A stretch of 64,000 bases of DNA from Candidatus Rokuibacteriota bacterium (GCA_003220535.1 QHSU01000064.1:1-64000); one strand, 5' to 3'. Counted from the stretch's first letter, positions 16,590 to 25,308 are shown. Notes: generated from the sequence alone by a model not told the origin. Program-made: numbers and translations.

Positions 16590-17909
16590 CTACCCCATCG
16601 AGTGCATCGAGGCCAGGAACTCCTTGTTGGTCTTCGTGAGCTTGAGCTTGTCCAGCAAGAGCTCCATGCCCTCGACGGGGTTGAGCTGGGAGAGCGCCTT
16701 GCGGAGGAGCCACACCTTCTGCAGCTCGTCCTTCTCGAGGAGCAGCTCTTCTTTCCGGGTGCCCGACTGCTCGATGTTGATCGTGGGGAAGATCCGCTTG
16801 TCCATGAGCCGGCGGTCGAGATGGACCTCCATGTTGCCGGTCCCCTTGAACTCCTCGAAGATGACGTCGTCCATCCGGCTGCCGGTGTCGACGATGGCCG
16901 TCGCCATGATCGTGAGCGAGCCGCCCTCCTCGATGTTCCGCGCCGTCGCGAAGAAGCGCCGCGGCCGCTGGAGCGCGTTCGCGTCGAGACCGCCCGACAG
17001 GACCTTCCCCGACGACGGGATGACCGCGTTGTGGGCGCGCGCGAAGCGAGTGAGCGAGTCGAGCAGGATCACGACGTCCCGCTTGTGCTCCACCAGTCGC
17101 TTGGCCTTCTCGATCACCATGTCGGCCACCTGGATGTGCCGTTGGGGCGGCTCGTCGAAGGTGGACGAGATCACCTCGCCCTTCACGGACCGCTGCATGT
17201 CGGTGACTTCCTCGGGACGCTCGTCGATGAGGAGCACGATGAGGTAGACCTCGGGATGGTTCGTCGCGATCGCGTGGGCGATGGACTGGAGCATCATCGT
17301 CTTGCCCGTCCGCGGCGCGGCCACGATCATGCCGCGCTGGCCCTTGCCGATCGGACACAGAAGGTCCATCACTCGCGTCGTCAGGTTCTCGGAGTCGTGC
17401 TCGAGGCGAAGCCGCTCCATCGGATAGAGCGGTGTGAGGTTGTCGAAGAAGATCTTCTCGCGCGCCTGCTCCGGCGTCTCGAAGTTGATCGCCTCGACCT
17501 TGAGCAGCGCGAAGTACCGCTCGGTGTCCTTGGGCGGTCGGACCTGACCGGAGATGGTATCGCCCGTGCGGAGGTCGAATCGGCGGATCTGAGACGGCGA
17601 GACGTAGATGTCGTCCGGACCGGGCAAGTAGTTGTAGTCCGGGGCTCTCAGGAAGCCAAACCCGTCCGGCAGAACCTCCAGGACGCCCTCGGCGAAGATC
17701 AGGCCGTCTTTCTCCGCCTGCGACTGGAGGATCTTGAAGATCAGCTCCTGCTTGCGGAGCCCGCCCATGTTCTGAACGTTCAGATCGCGGGCGATCACGT
17801 TGAGGTCCGAGATGCTCTTTTCCTTCAGCTCGGAGAGGTTCATCCCGTTCACTTCGGGGTTCTGCGTCGGGCTTCCTTGACCTTGACTTCTTTCTCGGCG
17901 GGCGCTCAT
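16590..17909 (-). CDS. rho: Transcription termination factor Rho
   Basis: 439 aa from the ATG at 17909, which has a GGAG site 7 bases upstream. A second ATG at 17843 (417 aa) begins [10 protein letters not shown] like the E. coli protein but has a weaker site. Rho is the hexameric RNA-dependent helicase. The N-terminal helix bundle and cold-shock-like RNA-binding fold ([14 protein letters not shown]) come first, then the P-loop [12 protein letters not shown], Walker [15 protein letters not shown] and the Q-loop. It lacks the long Arg/Asn-rich insert seen in some high-GC groups. Confidence 0.95.
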   Translation of the reverse strand: MSARRERSQGQGSPTQNPEVNGMNLSELKEKSISDLNVIARDLNVQNMGGLRKQELIFKILQSQAEKDGLIFAEGVLEVLPDGFGFLRAPDYNYLPGPDDIYVSPSQIRRFDLRTGDTISGQVRPPKDTERYFALLKVEAINFETPEQAREKIFFDNLTPLYPMERLRLEHDSENLTTRVMDLLCPIGKGQRGMIVAAPRTGKTMMLQSIAHAIATNHPEVYLIVLLIDERPEEVTDMQRSVKGEVISSTFDEPPQRHIQVADMVIEKAKRLVEHKRDVVILLDSLTRFARAHNAVIPSSGKVLSGGLDANALQRPRRFFATARNIEEGGSLTIMATAIVDTGSRMDDVIFEEFKGTGNMEVHLDRRLMDKRIFPTINIEQSGTRKEELLLEKDELQKVWLLRKALSQLNPVEGMELLLDKLKLTKTNKEFLASMHSMG

Positions 17910-18006
17910 CAAAGGGCTCCGGGCGCGGCGGCGGGCGCCGCAATCAAGAGGGTCGGTTAAGCTGTTGCCTTAGATTTTCTGCGGGGTTGGAAAGCTAACG
18001 CCGCGA

Positions 18007-18038
18007 ATTATCCTGACATTTCGCCGCCGTGTTGTCAA
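18007..18038 (-). promoter_or_regulatory. Possible rho promoter
   Basis: On the minus strand a perfect TTGACA (18038-18033) is followed by GATAAT (18012-18007). The 20 bp spacer is longer than the preferred 17 bp, so the pair may be suboptimal or partly fortuitous. It lies between the parvulin gene and rho, in a locally AT-richer stretch. Confidence 0.4.
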
Positions 18039-18045
18039 CGATTTT

Positions 18046-19128
18046 TCACAGCTGCCCGTCCAGGCGGACGTCGATGATCGCGCGCTGTTTGATCTCCTTG
18101 AGCCACGCGTCGAGCCGGGTCTCGAACTTCTCCCGGAAGAGGATTTCGCGGATCTGGGACTTCACCCGCGTCAGCCCCTCGCCGTCCAGGGTCTCCTTGG
18201 ACTCGAGCCGGAAGATGTGGTAGCCGAGGGCGGAGCGAAAGGGCGCAGAGAGCTCGCCCGGCTCGAGGCTGAGGATCTTCGTCTCGATGTCCTGGGCGAG
18301 CTCGCCTCGCTTGAGCATCCCCAGATCGCCGCCGTCTCGGGCGCTCGCGTCGCGCGAGTGCTGGCGCGCGAGCTCGGCGAAGTCCCCGCCCTCCAGCACC
18401 TGAGTCCGGAGGAGCTCGGCACGGATGCGGGCGTTCTCCCAGGCCGCGTCCGCCGCGCCCGTATCGGGCACGACCAGGATGTGCCGCGCATGGTAGGCCA
18501 GTCCCGTCTCGAGCTTCGCCCGATTCGCCTCGAGGTACTGCGTGACCTCGGCCTCCGTCACCGACACCCGCAGCCGTACCTTTCGGCCGACGATGCGGTT
18601 GCGTCGGAGCTCGTCGCGGATCCGCTTCTTGACCATCTCCATGGACAGCCCTTGACCCTTGAGGAGCACTTCGAACTCGTCACGGTCCTTCACGTTCATC
18701 TTCTTGACACGCTCCGCCAGCTCCTCGTCGACCTCGGCGTCGTCGATGATGATCTTCTCGCGCTCGGCCTCCTGGATCTGGAGCCGATTGTCGATCATCC
18801 GGGTGAGGAACTGCTGGGCGAGATCGTCCGAGTTCTCCGTCCCCCGATCGCGGTGCTCGTATCGATACACCGCGATGGCTTCCTGGAGCTCCGAGAGCGT
18901 GATCGCGTCGTTGTTGACGATGGCCAGCACGCGGTCGGTCACGCTCTCGTCGGGCGGCGCCGCCGGCTTCCCGGCGGGCCTCACCGGAACGGACGAGGTC
19001 GCCGGGGCAGGTTTCGGTGGCTCCTCGGTCGGGGTCGGCTTGGCGCCGATGAGCGGCATCCACTGCGGCACCGAGCAGCCGCCGAAGACCAGCATCAGGA
19101 GCGCTGGAACCGCGAGTCGCCCTCTCAC
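18046..19128 (-). CDS. PpiC/SurA-type peptidyl-prolyl isomerase, predicted lipoprotein
   Basis: 360 aa from the GTG at 19128, which overlaps the mfd stop (GTGA). A lipobox LMLVFGGC follows a short hydrophobic signal. After a proline-rich linker comes a SurA-like chaperone region (NNDAITLSELQEAI to about residue 190). A parvulin domain follows (ARHILVV...ELARQHSRD...GGDLGMLKRGEL...GYHIFRLES). It probably helps fold outer-membrane proteins. The membrane anchor makes it more PrsA-like than soluble SurA. Confidence 0.87.
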   Translation of the reverse strand: MRGRLAVPALLMLVFGGCSVPQWMPLIGAKPTPTEEPPKPAPATSSVPVRPAGKPAAPPDESVTDRVLAIVNNDAITLSELQEAIAVYRYEHRDRGTENSDDLAQQFLTRMIDNRLQIQEAEREKIIIDDAEVDEELAERVKKMNVKDRDEFEVLLKGQGLSMEMVKKRIRDELRRNRIVGRKVRLRVSVTEAEVTQYLEANRAKLETGLAYHARHILVVPDTGAADAAWENARIRAELLRTQVLEGGDFAELARQHSRDASARDGGDLGMLKRGELAQDIETKILSLEPGELSAPFRSALGYHIFRLESKETLDGEGLTRVKSQIREILFREKFETRLDAWLKEIKQRAIIDVRLDGQL

Positions 19129-22100
19129 GAGCGCCCCAGATCGCCGAGCAGGCCGAGCACCGAGTCGCGGACGCGCGCCCACTCGCCACGCGCGACCGTC
19201 GCCTCGAGCGTGAACTCGCGCTTCATCTTGAGGCGACCACGGCTGCGCTGGATGGCGCGAACGATGTGGTCGGGCTCGAGTGGGGTCGCCGGAGAGAACG
19301 TGACCAGCGCGGTGCCCTCGCCCGCCTCGATCTTTTCGACGCCCACGGCGCGCGCGGCCACGCGGATGCGCACGATGTCGAGCAACTGGTCGGCGGCGAC
19401 GGGCAGAGGACCGAACCGGTCGGCCAGCTCCGCGCGGAGGTCCGCCACCTCCGCGTCGCTGCCGACACCGGCGAGGCGCTTGTACAGGGCGAGTCGCTGA
19501 TTGACCTCTGGCACATAGTCGTCGGGCAAGAACCCTTCCACGGTCACGCTGATCACCGGATCGACCGTGGCGGCCGTCGGACCGCCGGCCAATTCTCGCA
19601 CGGCTTCGGCCAGGAGTTTCGAATAAAGATCGTAGCCCACCGCGGCGATGTGGCCGTGCTGCTGGGCGCCGAGGAGGTTGCCGGCGCCCCGGATCTCGAG
19701 GTCACGGAGCGCCAGCTTGAAGCCCGAGCCCAGCTCGGTCAGCTCCTGGAGGGCGCGCAGGCGACGCTGCGCCTGCTCGTCCACCCGGCCGTCCGCGGGC
19801 ACGAGGAGATAGGCGTACGCCTGCTGCCGTTCGCGTCCGACACGCCCCCGCAGCTGGTAGAGCTGGGCGAGCCCGAAGCGATCCGCGCGGTTGACGATGA
19901 TCGTGTTGGACGCCGGGATATCCAGCCCCGACTCGACGATGGCCGTGGACACGAGCACGTCGGCCTGGCCGGTGACGAACTTCACCATGGTCGCTTCGAG
20001 CTCGCGCTCCTTCATCTGGCCGTGGCCCATGATGACGCGGGCGTCGGGCACGAGCTCCCGGACGAACTTCACCATCGACGGCAACGACTGGACCCGGTTG
20101 TGGACGAAGAACACCTGTCCGCCGCGCTCGAGCTCACGCTCGAGCGCCTCCTTGATGACGCCGCGGCTGAAGCGGCGGATGACCGTTTCGACGGGCAGCC
20201 GGTCGAGGGGGGGGGTCTCGATCACCGACATGTCGCGCACGCCCGAGAGCGACATATAGAGCGTCCGCGGAATCGGGGTGGCCGTGAGCGCGAGCACGTC
20301 GACGGAGGCGCGCAGCTGCTTCATCCGCTCCTTGTGGGCGACGCCGAATCGATGCTCTTCGTCGACGACCAGGAGGCCCAGATTCTTGAAGACGACGTCC
20401 TTCGACAGGAGCCGGTGCGTGCCGATCACGACGTCCACGGTGCCGCGGCCCAGTCCCTCGACGACCGCCCGTTGCTCCTTGGGCGAGCGGAAGCGCGACA
20501 GGAGCTCGACCTTGGCCGGAAACGGCGCGAAGCGATCGGCGAACGTGGACCAGTGCTGCTGGGCCAGCACCGTCGTCGGCACCAGCACCGCGACCTGCAG
20601 GCCGTCGCCCACCGCCTTGAAGGCGGCGCGCAGCGCGACTTCCGTCTTGCCGTATCCCACGTCGCCGGCGACGAGCCGGTCCATCGGGCGGCCGGACTCC
20701 ATGTCGCGCTTGGCGTCCTCGATCGCCCGGAGCTGATCCGCCGTCTCTTCGAACCTGAATGACGCCTCGAACTCGCGCTGCCACGGCGTGTCCGGCGCGA
20801 ACGCGTGGCCATCGGCCACGGCGCGCTGCGCGTAGAGCCGGAGCAGGCCCTCGGCCATCTCGCGGAGCGCGGCGCGAACGGATTCCTTCACCCGCTGCCA
20901 GGACGCGCCGCCGAGCCGGTCGAGCCGCGCGGCGGCGGTGTCCCCGCCGAGGTACTTCGAGATCCGGTCGAGGCGCTCGACCGGCAGGTAGAGTCGGTTG
21001 CCCTCCGAGTACTCGAGAAGCAGGAAATCGCCCTCGCGGTCGCCGATCTTCATCGTCTGCAGACCGAGGTAGCGCCCCAGCCCGTGGTCCTCGTGGACGA
21101 CGATGTCGCCGATCGCGAGGTCCGTGAACGCCGTCAGCTCGGCGCCCCGCTGGTACTTCGGCCGGCGCAGCGACCGCCGGCGCGAGCCGAAGACCTCGCC
21201 CTCCGTGAGGACGATGACGCCGAGGGCGGGAATCGCGAATCCGGCCGAGCACTCGCCGACGACGACCGCCAGCGACTCGCTTCCCTCGAGCGACGCCGCG
21301 AGCAGGGCTTCGACCCCGTGCTCGCGTAGGATCTGGCGGAGGTGCTCGGCCTGGCGCTCGTCGGCCGCGGTCAGCCGGACGCGGAAGCCCTCCTCGCGCC
21401 AGCGCCCGATCTCCGCGGTGAGCTGATTGAAACGCCCCGTGAAGCGTGGGACCTCGTGGGTCTCCAGCGTGAACTCGGTCGCCGGGGAGGCACCGGCCCC
21501 GGCGCTGGAGGTGCCGGCGACCAGGCTCAGCTCGAGAAGCTGGCGGCCGGCGAGGCGCTCGCGCAACGGCCGGTCCGCCGGCGTCTCCTCGGTCGGGCCG
21601 TCGAGCAGCTTCGGCGCGTCGACCACGACGGGCGCCGACGCCGGCAGATAGTCGAGCAGCCGCGCGGGCGGCTCGGGCCCGCCGTTCTCGGGTGGGAGCG
21701 GCAGGACGAGCAGCTCGTCGAGCGCCGCCACCGAGCGCTGCGAGGTCGGGTCGAAGAGCCGAATCGACTCGACGTCGTCACCGAAGAACTCGAGCCGCAC
21801 CGGGCCCGCCTGGCTCGGCGAGAACACGTCGACGATGCCGCCGCGCAAGCTCCACTGTCCGACCGCCACGACCGTCTCGACTCGCTCGTAGCCGCATCGC
21901 TCGAGGGCCTCGAGCAGGAGCTCTCGATCGAGACGGTCGCCGGTGGCGAGCCGAAGCGTACGCTCCGCGAACTCGGCGCGGCCCCAGAGGGGCGCGTTGA
22001 GCGCCGCCAGCGTGGCGACCACGGTGATCGGCTCGGCCACCGTCAAGCGTCGCGCGATCACGGCGCGCTCGGCATCGGCCTCGCGGTGATGGCCGCCGCG

Positions 22101-22346
22101 CCAGAGCCGTGGCTCCGACGGAGGAAATTCGAGCGTGGCGGCTCCGAAGAGCCTCAGATCCTGCGTCCAGCGGTGCGCGTCGGCCAGGCCGTCGACCACG
22201 ACGAGGGCAGGACGCGGGTGAGCCTGGAGGAGCTCGGCGACCGCCAGTGCGCGCGCCGCGCCGGTGAGGCCGGCGATGCGCAGACAGGGATCTCCCTCGG
22301 CGAAGCTTTTCGCCAGCTGATCGAACGCCGGCCACTCTCTCAGCAT
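19125..22346 (-). CDS. mfd: Transcription-repair coupling factor Mfd
   Basis: 1073 aa. Mfd removes RNA polymerase stalled at lesions and recruits UvrA. The UvrB-like N-terminus (residues 1 to about 350) is followed by the RNA-polymerase-interacting domain (DIVVHEDHGLGRYLGLQ, about 420). The RecG-like translocase then has Walker A GDVGYGKTEVALRA, the DEEHRFGV box, TATPIPRTLYMSLSG and QLRGRVGRERQ. The TRCF C-terminal domain closes it. Only elements E1 and E2 separate it from rex. Confidence 0.97.
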   Translation of the reverse strand: MLREWPAFDQLAKSFAEGDPCLRIAGLTGAARALAVAELLQAHPRPALVVVDGLADAHRWTQDLRLFGAATLEFPPSEPRLWRGGHHREADAERAVIARRLTVAEPITVVATLAALNAPLWGRAEFAERTLRLATGDRLDRELLLEALERCGYERVETVVAVGQWSLRGGIVDVFSPSQAGPVRLEFFGDDVESIRLFDPTSQRSVAALDELLVLPLPPENGGPEPPARLLDYLPASAPVVVDAPKLLDGPTEETPADRPLRERLAGRQLLELSLVAGTSSAGAGASPATEFTLETHEVPRFTGRFNQLTAEIGRWREEGFRVRLTAADERQAEHLRQILREHGVEALLAASLEGSESLAVVVGECSAGFAIPALGVIVLTEGEVFGSRRRSLRRPKYQRGAELTAFTDLAIGDIVVHEDHGLGRYLGLQTMKIGDREGDFLLLEYSEGNRLYLPVERLDRISKYLGGDTAAARLDRLGGASWQRVKESVRAALREMAEGLLRLYAQRAVADGHAFAPDTPWQREFEASFRFEETADQLRAIEDAKRDMESGRPMDRLVAGDVGYGKTEVALRAAFKAVGDGLQVAVLVPTTVLAQQHWSTFADRFAPFPAKVELLSRFRSPKEQRAVVEGLGRGTVDVVIGTHRLLSKDVVFKNLGLLVVDEEHRFGVAHKERMKQLRASVDVLALTATPIPRTLYMSLSGVRDMSVIETPPLDRLPVETVIRRFSRGVIKEALERELERGGQVFFVHNRVQSLPSMVKFVRELVPDARVIMGHGQMKERELEATMVKFVTGQADVLVSTAIVESGLDIPASNTIIVNRADRFGLAQLYQLRGRVGRERQQAYAYLLVPADGRVDEQAQRRLRALQELTELGSGFKLALRDLEIRGAGNLLGAQQHGHIAAVGYDLYSKLLAEAVRELAGGPTAATVDPVISVTVEGFLPDDYVPEVNQRLALYKRLAGVGSDAEVADLRAELADRFGPLPVAADQLLDIVRIRVAARAVGVEKIEAGEGTALVTFSPATPLEPDHIVRAIQRSRGRLKMKREFTLEATVARGEWARVRDSVLGLLGDLGRS

Positions 22347-22381
22347 CGGACGGACGCTCTACCGTACCACGGCACTCGAGG

Positions 22382-22549
22382 CGGGCTGGTGGGGGCACCG
22401 GGCGCGGGGTAGGGGTCGCAGGGACCACGCTGCACGCGTCCGCTGCTCCGCGGCGGCTGGGCTCCATCCAGGCGCGCGGCGTCCGTCGCCACTTGATGGG
22501 AACGGGTCCCTGCAACCCCTACCCCCCACCCGGCGCCCCCACCAGCCCG
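22382..22549 (+). repeat. Long-palindrome element E1 in the mfd-rex gap
   Basis: Arms of 45 bp (22382-22426 and 22505-22549) are inverted repeats of each other at 41 of 45 positions. Between them lies a conserved core (22427-22509, overlapping the start of the right arm). The core matches element E2 in the opposite orientation at 73 of 83 positions without gaps. The 437 bp region 22347-22783 has no plausible gene; it holds E1, a spacer of about 80 bp and E2. No transposase or ORF with family resemblance is visible. Confidence 0.8.
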
Positions 22550-22628
22550 ATGCTCGTGCGTGGCTCAAAAAACGCGTAGACCGAAGAGGCGCGAGATCGA
22601 TGTTGCTGGCTGCTTGGGCGAGAGCGCA

Positions 22629-22782
22629 GGGCCGGGGCTGCGGGGAAGGGGTCGTGCGGACCCGTTCCTTGCAAGCGGCGGCGGGCGCCGCGCGCCCGGA
22701 TGGAGCCCAGCCGCCGGGGAGCAGCGCACACGTGCAGCGTAGGCGGCGCGACCCCTTCCCCGCACGCCCCCAGCCCCGGCCC
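22629..22782 (-). repeat. Long-palindrome element E2, directly after rex
   Basis: The arms 22629-22654 and 22749-22782 pair perfectly over 12 + 14 bp, with an 8 bp bulge (22763-22770) on one side. The inner core (22740-22658, minus strand) is the E1 core relative. The element ends one base before the rex stop codon. The arm centre is GGGGAAGGGG here but GGGGTAGGGG in E1. Each arm still pairs with its own partner, so a base pair has flipped between copies while pairing is kept. Confidence 0.8.
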
Positions 22783-22783
22783 G

Positions 22784-23434
22784 TTATCGGGAGGTCCGCG
22801 CGAGATAGAAGGAGAGGGTTTCGAGCTCGATCGACAGGTCGACGTGCTTGAGGCGCACGTCCTTAGGGACTTTGATCCGGGCCGGGGCGAAATTCAGGAT
22901 GGCCTTGATACCCGCCGTCACCAGGTGATCGGCCACCGCCTGCGCCGCGTCCGTGGGCACCGCGACGATCGCGATCTGGATCCCGCGCGCTTTCACTTCA
23001 CGGCTCATGTCACGGCTCGCGAAGATGGGCGTCGACTCGATCTCGCGCGCCACCTTGGCCGGATCCTCGTCGAAGATCGCCACGATCCGGAACCCCTGAC
23101 GGGCAAACCCTTTGTAGTGGAAGAGCGCGGAGCCGAGATTGCCGAAACCGACGAGCGCCACCGGCCACTCGCGATCGAGGCCGAGGATGCGCTGGAGCTC
23201 GGCCTTCAAGCCCGAGACGTAGTAGCCGATGCCGCGGACGCCGAACTCGCCGAAGTAGGCGAGGTCCTTCCGGACCTGCGCCGAGTTGAGATTGAACCGC
23301 TCCGCCAGCTCCTGCGAGGACACGGTCTTGACCCCATCCTCCTCGAGCTGCAGGAGGCAGCGGGTGTAGACCGAGAGACGACGGATCGTCATCTCGGGGA
23401 TCTTCGGGAAGCGCGCGTTCGAGCGTGGCGTCAT
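22784..23434 (-). CDS. rex: Redox-sensing transcriptional repressor Rex
   Basis: 216 aa. Rex senses the NADH/NAD ratio and represses respiratory and fermentation genes when NADH is low. The N-terminal winged helix carries TVSSQELAERFNLNSAQVRKDLAYFGEFG, where QVRKDL is the DNA-recognition helix. The Rossmann domain has VALVGFGNLGSAL, and a C-terminal swapped helix ends the protein. It lies between the ATP synthase membrane-sector genes and mfd. I did not find a clear TTGTGAA-type Rex operator nearby. Confidence 0.95.
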   Translation of the reverse strand: MTPRSNARFPKIPEMTIRRLSVYTRCLLQLEEDGVKTVSSQELAERFNLNSAQVRKDLAYFGEFGVRGIGYYVSGLKAELQRILGLDREWPVALVGFGNLGSALFHYKGFARQGFRIVAIFDEDPAKVAREIESTPIFASRDMSREVKARGIQIAIVAVPTDAAQAVADHLVTAGIKAILNFAPARIKVPKDVRLKHVDLSIELETLSFYLARTSR

Positions 23435-23437
23435 CGT

Positions 23438-23472
23438 GCGGCGCGCCGCGCGCGGGACGCGCGGCGCGCCGC
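23438..23472. repeat. Perfect 15 bp inverted repeat between atpE and rex
   Basis: GCGGCGCGCCGCGCG (23438-23452) and its exact complement (23458-23472) flank a 5 nt loop. It lies 3 bp upstream of the rex start codon and 19 bp after the atpE stop. Without a U-tract it is not a canonical terminator. In mRNA it would fold right at the rex ribosome-binding region. Confidence 0.7.
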
Positions 23473-23491
23473 TCCCGTTATCCGCTGGACA

Positions 23492-23818
23492 TCACGAAAA
23501 CTGGATGCCCTTCACGAACAGGAGGATCAACGCGATGACGAGCGTGTAGATCGCGAGGGACTCGATCAGCGCCAGGCCGATGATCATCGCCGTTTGGATC
23601 CGCGCCGCGGCGCCCGGCTGCCGGGCCATCGCGTCCACGGCAGAGGCGACCGCCCTACCCTGGCCGAGCCCGCACAAGCCCGCCGCGATGGCCATGCCGA
23701 TGCCGGCCGCGATGACGGCGAACGGACCGATCCAGCCGCCTGCGCCACCGTCGGCCGCGAGCGCCGCCGTCGGAAACGCCAGAACCGCCACACCCCCCAG
23801 AATCAGTGAACGTCGCAC
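23492..23818 (-). CDS. atpE: ATP synthase F0 subunit c, with signal peptide
   Basis: 108 aa from a GTG at 23818 with a GGAGGGAG site. Residues 1-22 look like a cleavable signal (ends TAALAAD), then the two-helix c subunit follows. Helix 1 has the glycine repeat [16 protein letters not shown]; the loop is ARQP; helix 2 is [17 protein letters not shown]. The ion-binding glutamate sits in ESLAIY, with a Q in helix 1. The Q/E/S/Y set resembles sodium-type c-rings. Confidence 0.94.
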   Translation of the reverse strand: MRRSLILGGVAVLAFPTAALAADGGAGGWIGPFAVIAAGIGMAIAAGLCGLGQGRAVASAVDAMARQPGAAARIQTAMIIGLALIESLAIYTLVIALILLFVKGIQFS

Positions 23819-23845
23819 GACTCCCTCCTCTATGCGTGTGATCTG

Positions 23846-24613
23846 CTAGTGGTGCTCGGCATGATGCTCGGCCTCTTCGATCGCTCCGGAGATGTAGAGC
23901 ATCGTCAGCATCACGAAGATGAACGCCTGCAGAAAGGCCACCAGGATCTTCAGGGGGTAGAGGAACCCGACCGTGAAGACGATCGTGATCACGCCCCCGA
24001 TCCCACCGACGACGGCGCCCACCACGCTGCCCGACAGCGCCCAGCCGATCAGCCCGTCCAGGCCCATCAGGAGGAAGATCACGGCGAGCAGGATGTGACC
24101 GCCGACCATGTTGCCGAAGAGTCGGAGCGTGAGCGAGAGAGGCCGGGCGAGGTGACTGATCAGCTCGATCACGAACATCAGCGGCTTGAGCGGGAGCGGG
24201 ACGGGCCCCGCGAAGTGCTTGAGATACGCCAGCACGCCTTGCTTTCGCACGCCGATCCAGTGGTACGCCACGAACACGACGATGGCGCAGGCGCCGGTGG
24301 TGTTGAGGTTGCCGGTCGGGCCCGCGAACCCCGGTACCAGGCTCATGAGGTTGGCGGTGAGGATGAACAAGCCGAGGGTTGCGATGAGGGGCAGGTAGCG
24401 CCGGCCTTCGTGGCCCATGACGTCGTCGATCATCTGCATGAATTGCTCGAGCACGACCTCCAGGAAGTTCTGGAGGCCGCGGGGCACGAGCTGCAGGTTG
24501 CGCGACGCGGCGAAGGTCACCGCCGCCAGGATCACCATCACGAGCCACGTGTAGGTCACGTGGTCGGGGATGCCCGGCAGGCGGAAAATCGGGGGGTGCT
24601 CGATCGCGTCCAA
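23846..24613 (-). CDS. atpB: ATP synthase F0 subunit a
   Basis: 255 aa from a TTG at 24613 (the only in-frame start matching the family). Subunit a forms the ion half-channels next to the c-ring. The conserved arginine is in LSLTLRLFGNMVGGH, and ELISHLARPLS precedes it. The C-terminus ends with a His/Glu tail (EEAEHHAEHH). It is 27 bp upstream of atpE. Confidence 0.95.
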   Translation of the reverse strand: MDAIEHPPIFRLPGIPDHVTYTWLVMVILAAVTFAASRNLQLVPRGLQNFLEVVLEQFMQMIDDVMGHEGRRYLPLIATLGLFILTANLMSLVPGFAGPTGNLNTTGACAIVVFVAYHWIGVRKQGVLAYLKHFAGPVPLPLKPLMFVIELISHLARPLSLTLRLFGNMVGGHILLAVIFLLMGLDGLIGWALSGSVVGAVVGGIGGVITIVFTVGFLYPLKILVAFLQAFIFVMLTMLYISGAIEEAEHHAEHH

Positions 24614-24616
24614 TGC

Positions 24617-24982
24617 TCAGCGCTCCGCGCGCGACGCCGCGAGCCCGCGCGCGATCAAGTCGCACGGCAATACGGTGAACCCCGCGACCAGCGCGACCGG
24701 GTGCGCCCAGCCGGTGGTGAGGAGGAGCGCGCAGGCGGCGGTACACGCAGCGAACCGCAGCCCCGCGCCCACCAGCCAGGCACTCGCCGGCGCGCCTGCA
24801 GCCGCGGTCGCCGCCGACGCGCGGGCCGTCAGCCACCGGAAGTTTCCGACGGCGAGCGCTCCGCCCGCCAGCACGCCGACGCCCGCCGACGCTCCGCCGA
24901 GCCAGGCGACGAGTGCGGCGAGCGCGGCGACGGCAGCGCAGGTGTCGAGCGTCACTCGCGTCGTCAGCTCATTTGGAGTCAT
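24617..24982 (-). CDS. ATP synthase subunit I-like membrane protein
   Basis: 121 aa from the ATG at 24982 (a GTG at 25000 is possible). Four hydrophobic segments and no catalytic motif are seen, including AALAALVAWLGG, GVGVLAGGALAVGNFRWL and LRFAACTAACALLLTTG. Size, topology and position between atpZ and atpB match the AtpI family, which helps assemble the c-ring. Sequence similarity is too weak to be sure. It overlaps atpZ by 14 bp. Confidence 0.7.
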   Translation of the reverse strand: MTPNELTTRVTLDTCAAVAALAALVAWLGGASAGVGVLAGGALAVGNFRWLTARASAATAAAGAPASAWLVGAGLRFAACTAACALLLTTGWAHPVALVAGFTVLPCDLIARGLAASRAER

Positions 24983-25205
24983 CGAGCTCTCGCTCCGCAC
25001 GCTTCACCGATCGAAAGAGGTTCACGAATCCCGCGGCGATCCCGAGTCCGAGCCCGATCAGCAGGAGCCAGGGCTTCGTTCCCAGCCAACGGTCAGCGTA
25101 GTAGCCGCCGACGAGCCCGATGACCGTCGCGACGACCAGCGTCAGCCCGATCGAGGACAGCTCCCCGAGCGCTTTCCAGGTCCCCTGCTCCCCGGACGGC
25201 GCCAT
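24969..25205 (-). CDS. AtpZ/AtpI-type F0F1 accessory membrane protein
   Basis: 78 aa from the ATG at 25205. Two membrane helices (LGELSSIGLTLVVATVIGLVGGYYAD and LGTKPWLLLIGLGLGIAAGFVNLFR) flank the short loop DRWLGTKP, the hallmark of the AtpZ family found at the head of many atp operons. The charged tail is KRAERELDDSK. First gene of the atpZ-I-B-E group; b, delta, alpha, gamma, beta and epsilon are not in the window. Confidence 0.82.
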   Translation of the reverse strand: MAPSGEQGTWKALGELSSIGLTLVVATVIGLVGGYYADRWLGTKPWLLLIGLGLGIAAGFVNLFRSVKRAERELDDSK

Positions 25206-25308
25206 GTGAAGAAGGACACTAGCACATTGACTCCGAGCGGACAAGCAATCGTAACTGGCTGATTTCACAGTCGTGAGTGCACGCCTCCACAAGTCGGTGC
25301 GGCACAAC

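Noticed and set aside
16300..17943. 547-codon leftward frame covering rpmE and the rho region
   Set aside because: Only its last 70 codons (L31) match a protein family. The upstream part is an out-of-frame reading of rho.
22427..22740. Short frames in both orientations through the E1/E2 cores, with partly similar peptides
   Set aside because: The shared peptide is explained by the shared DNA core. The frames have no start and ribosome site in common and no family resemblance.
25216..25244. Possible promoter TTGTCC-17-TAGTGT before atpZ
   Set aside because: Both boxes are weak and the implied start would leave about 4 nt of leader with no ribosome site, so the match may be chance.
22784..25308. 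Rex-binding operator (TTGTGAA...TTCACAA) near rex or atp genes
   Set aside because: No stretch in these gaps matches the palindrome on either strand by eye.
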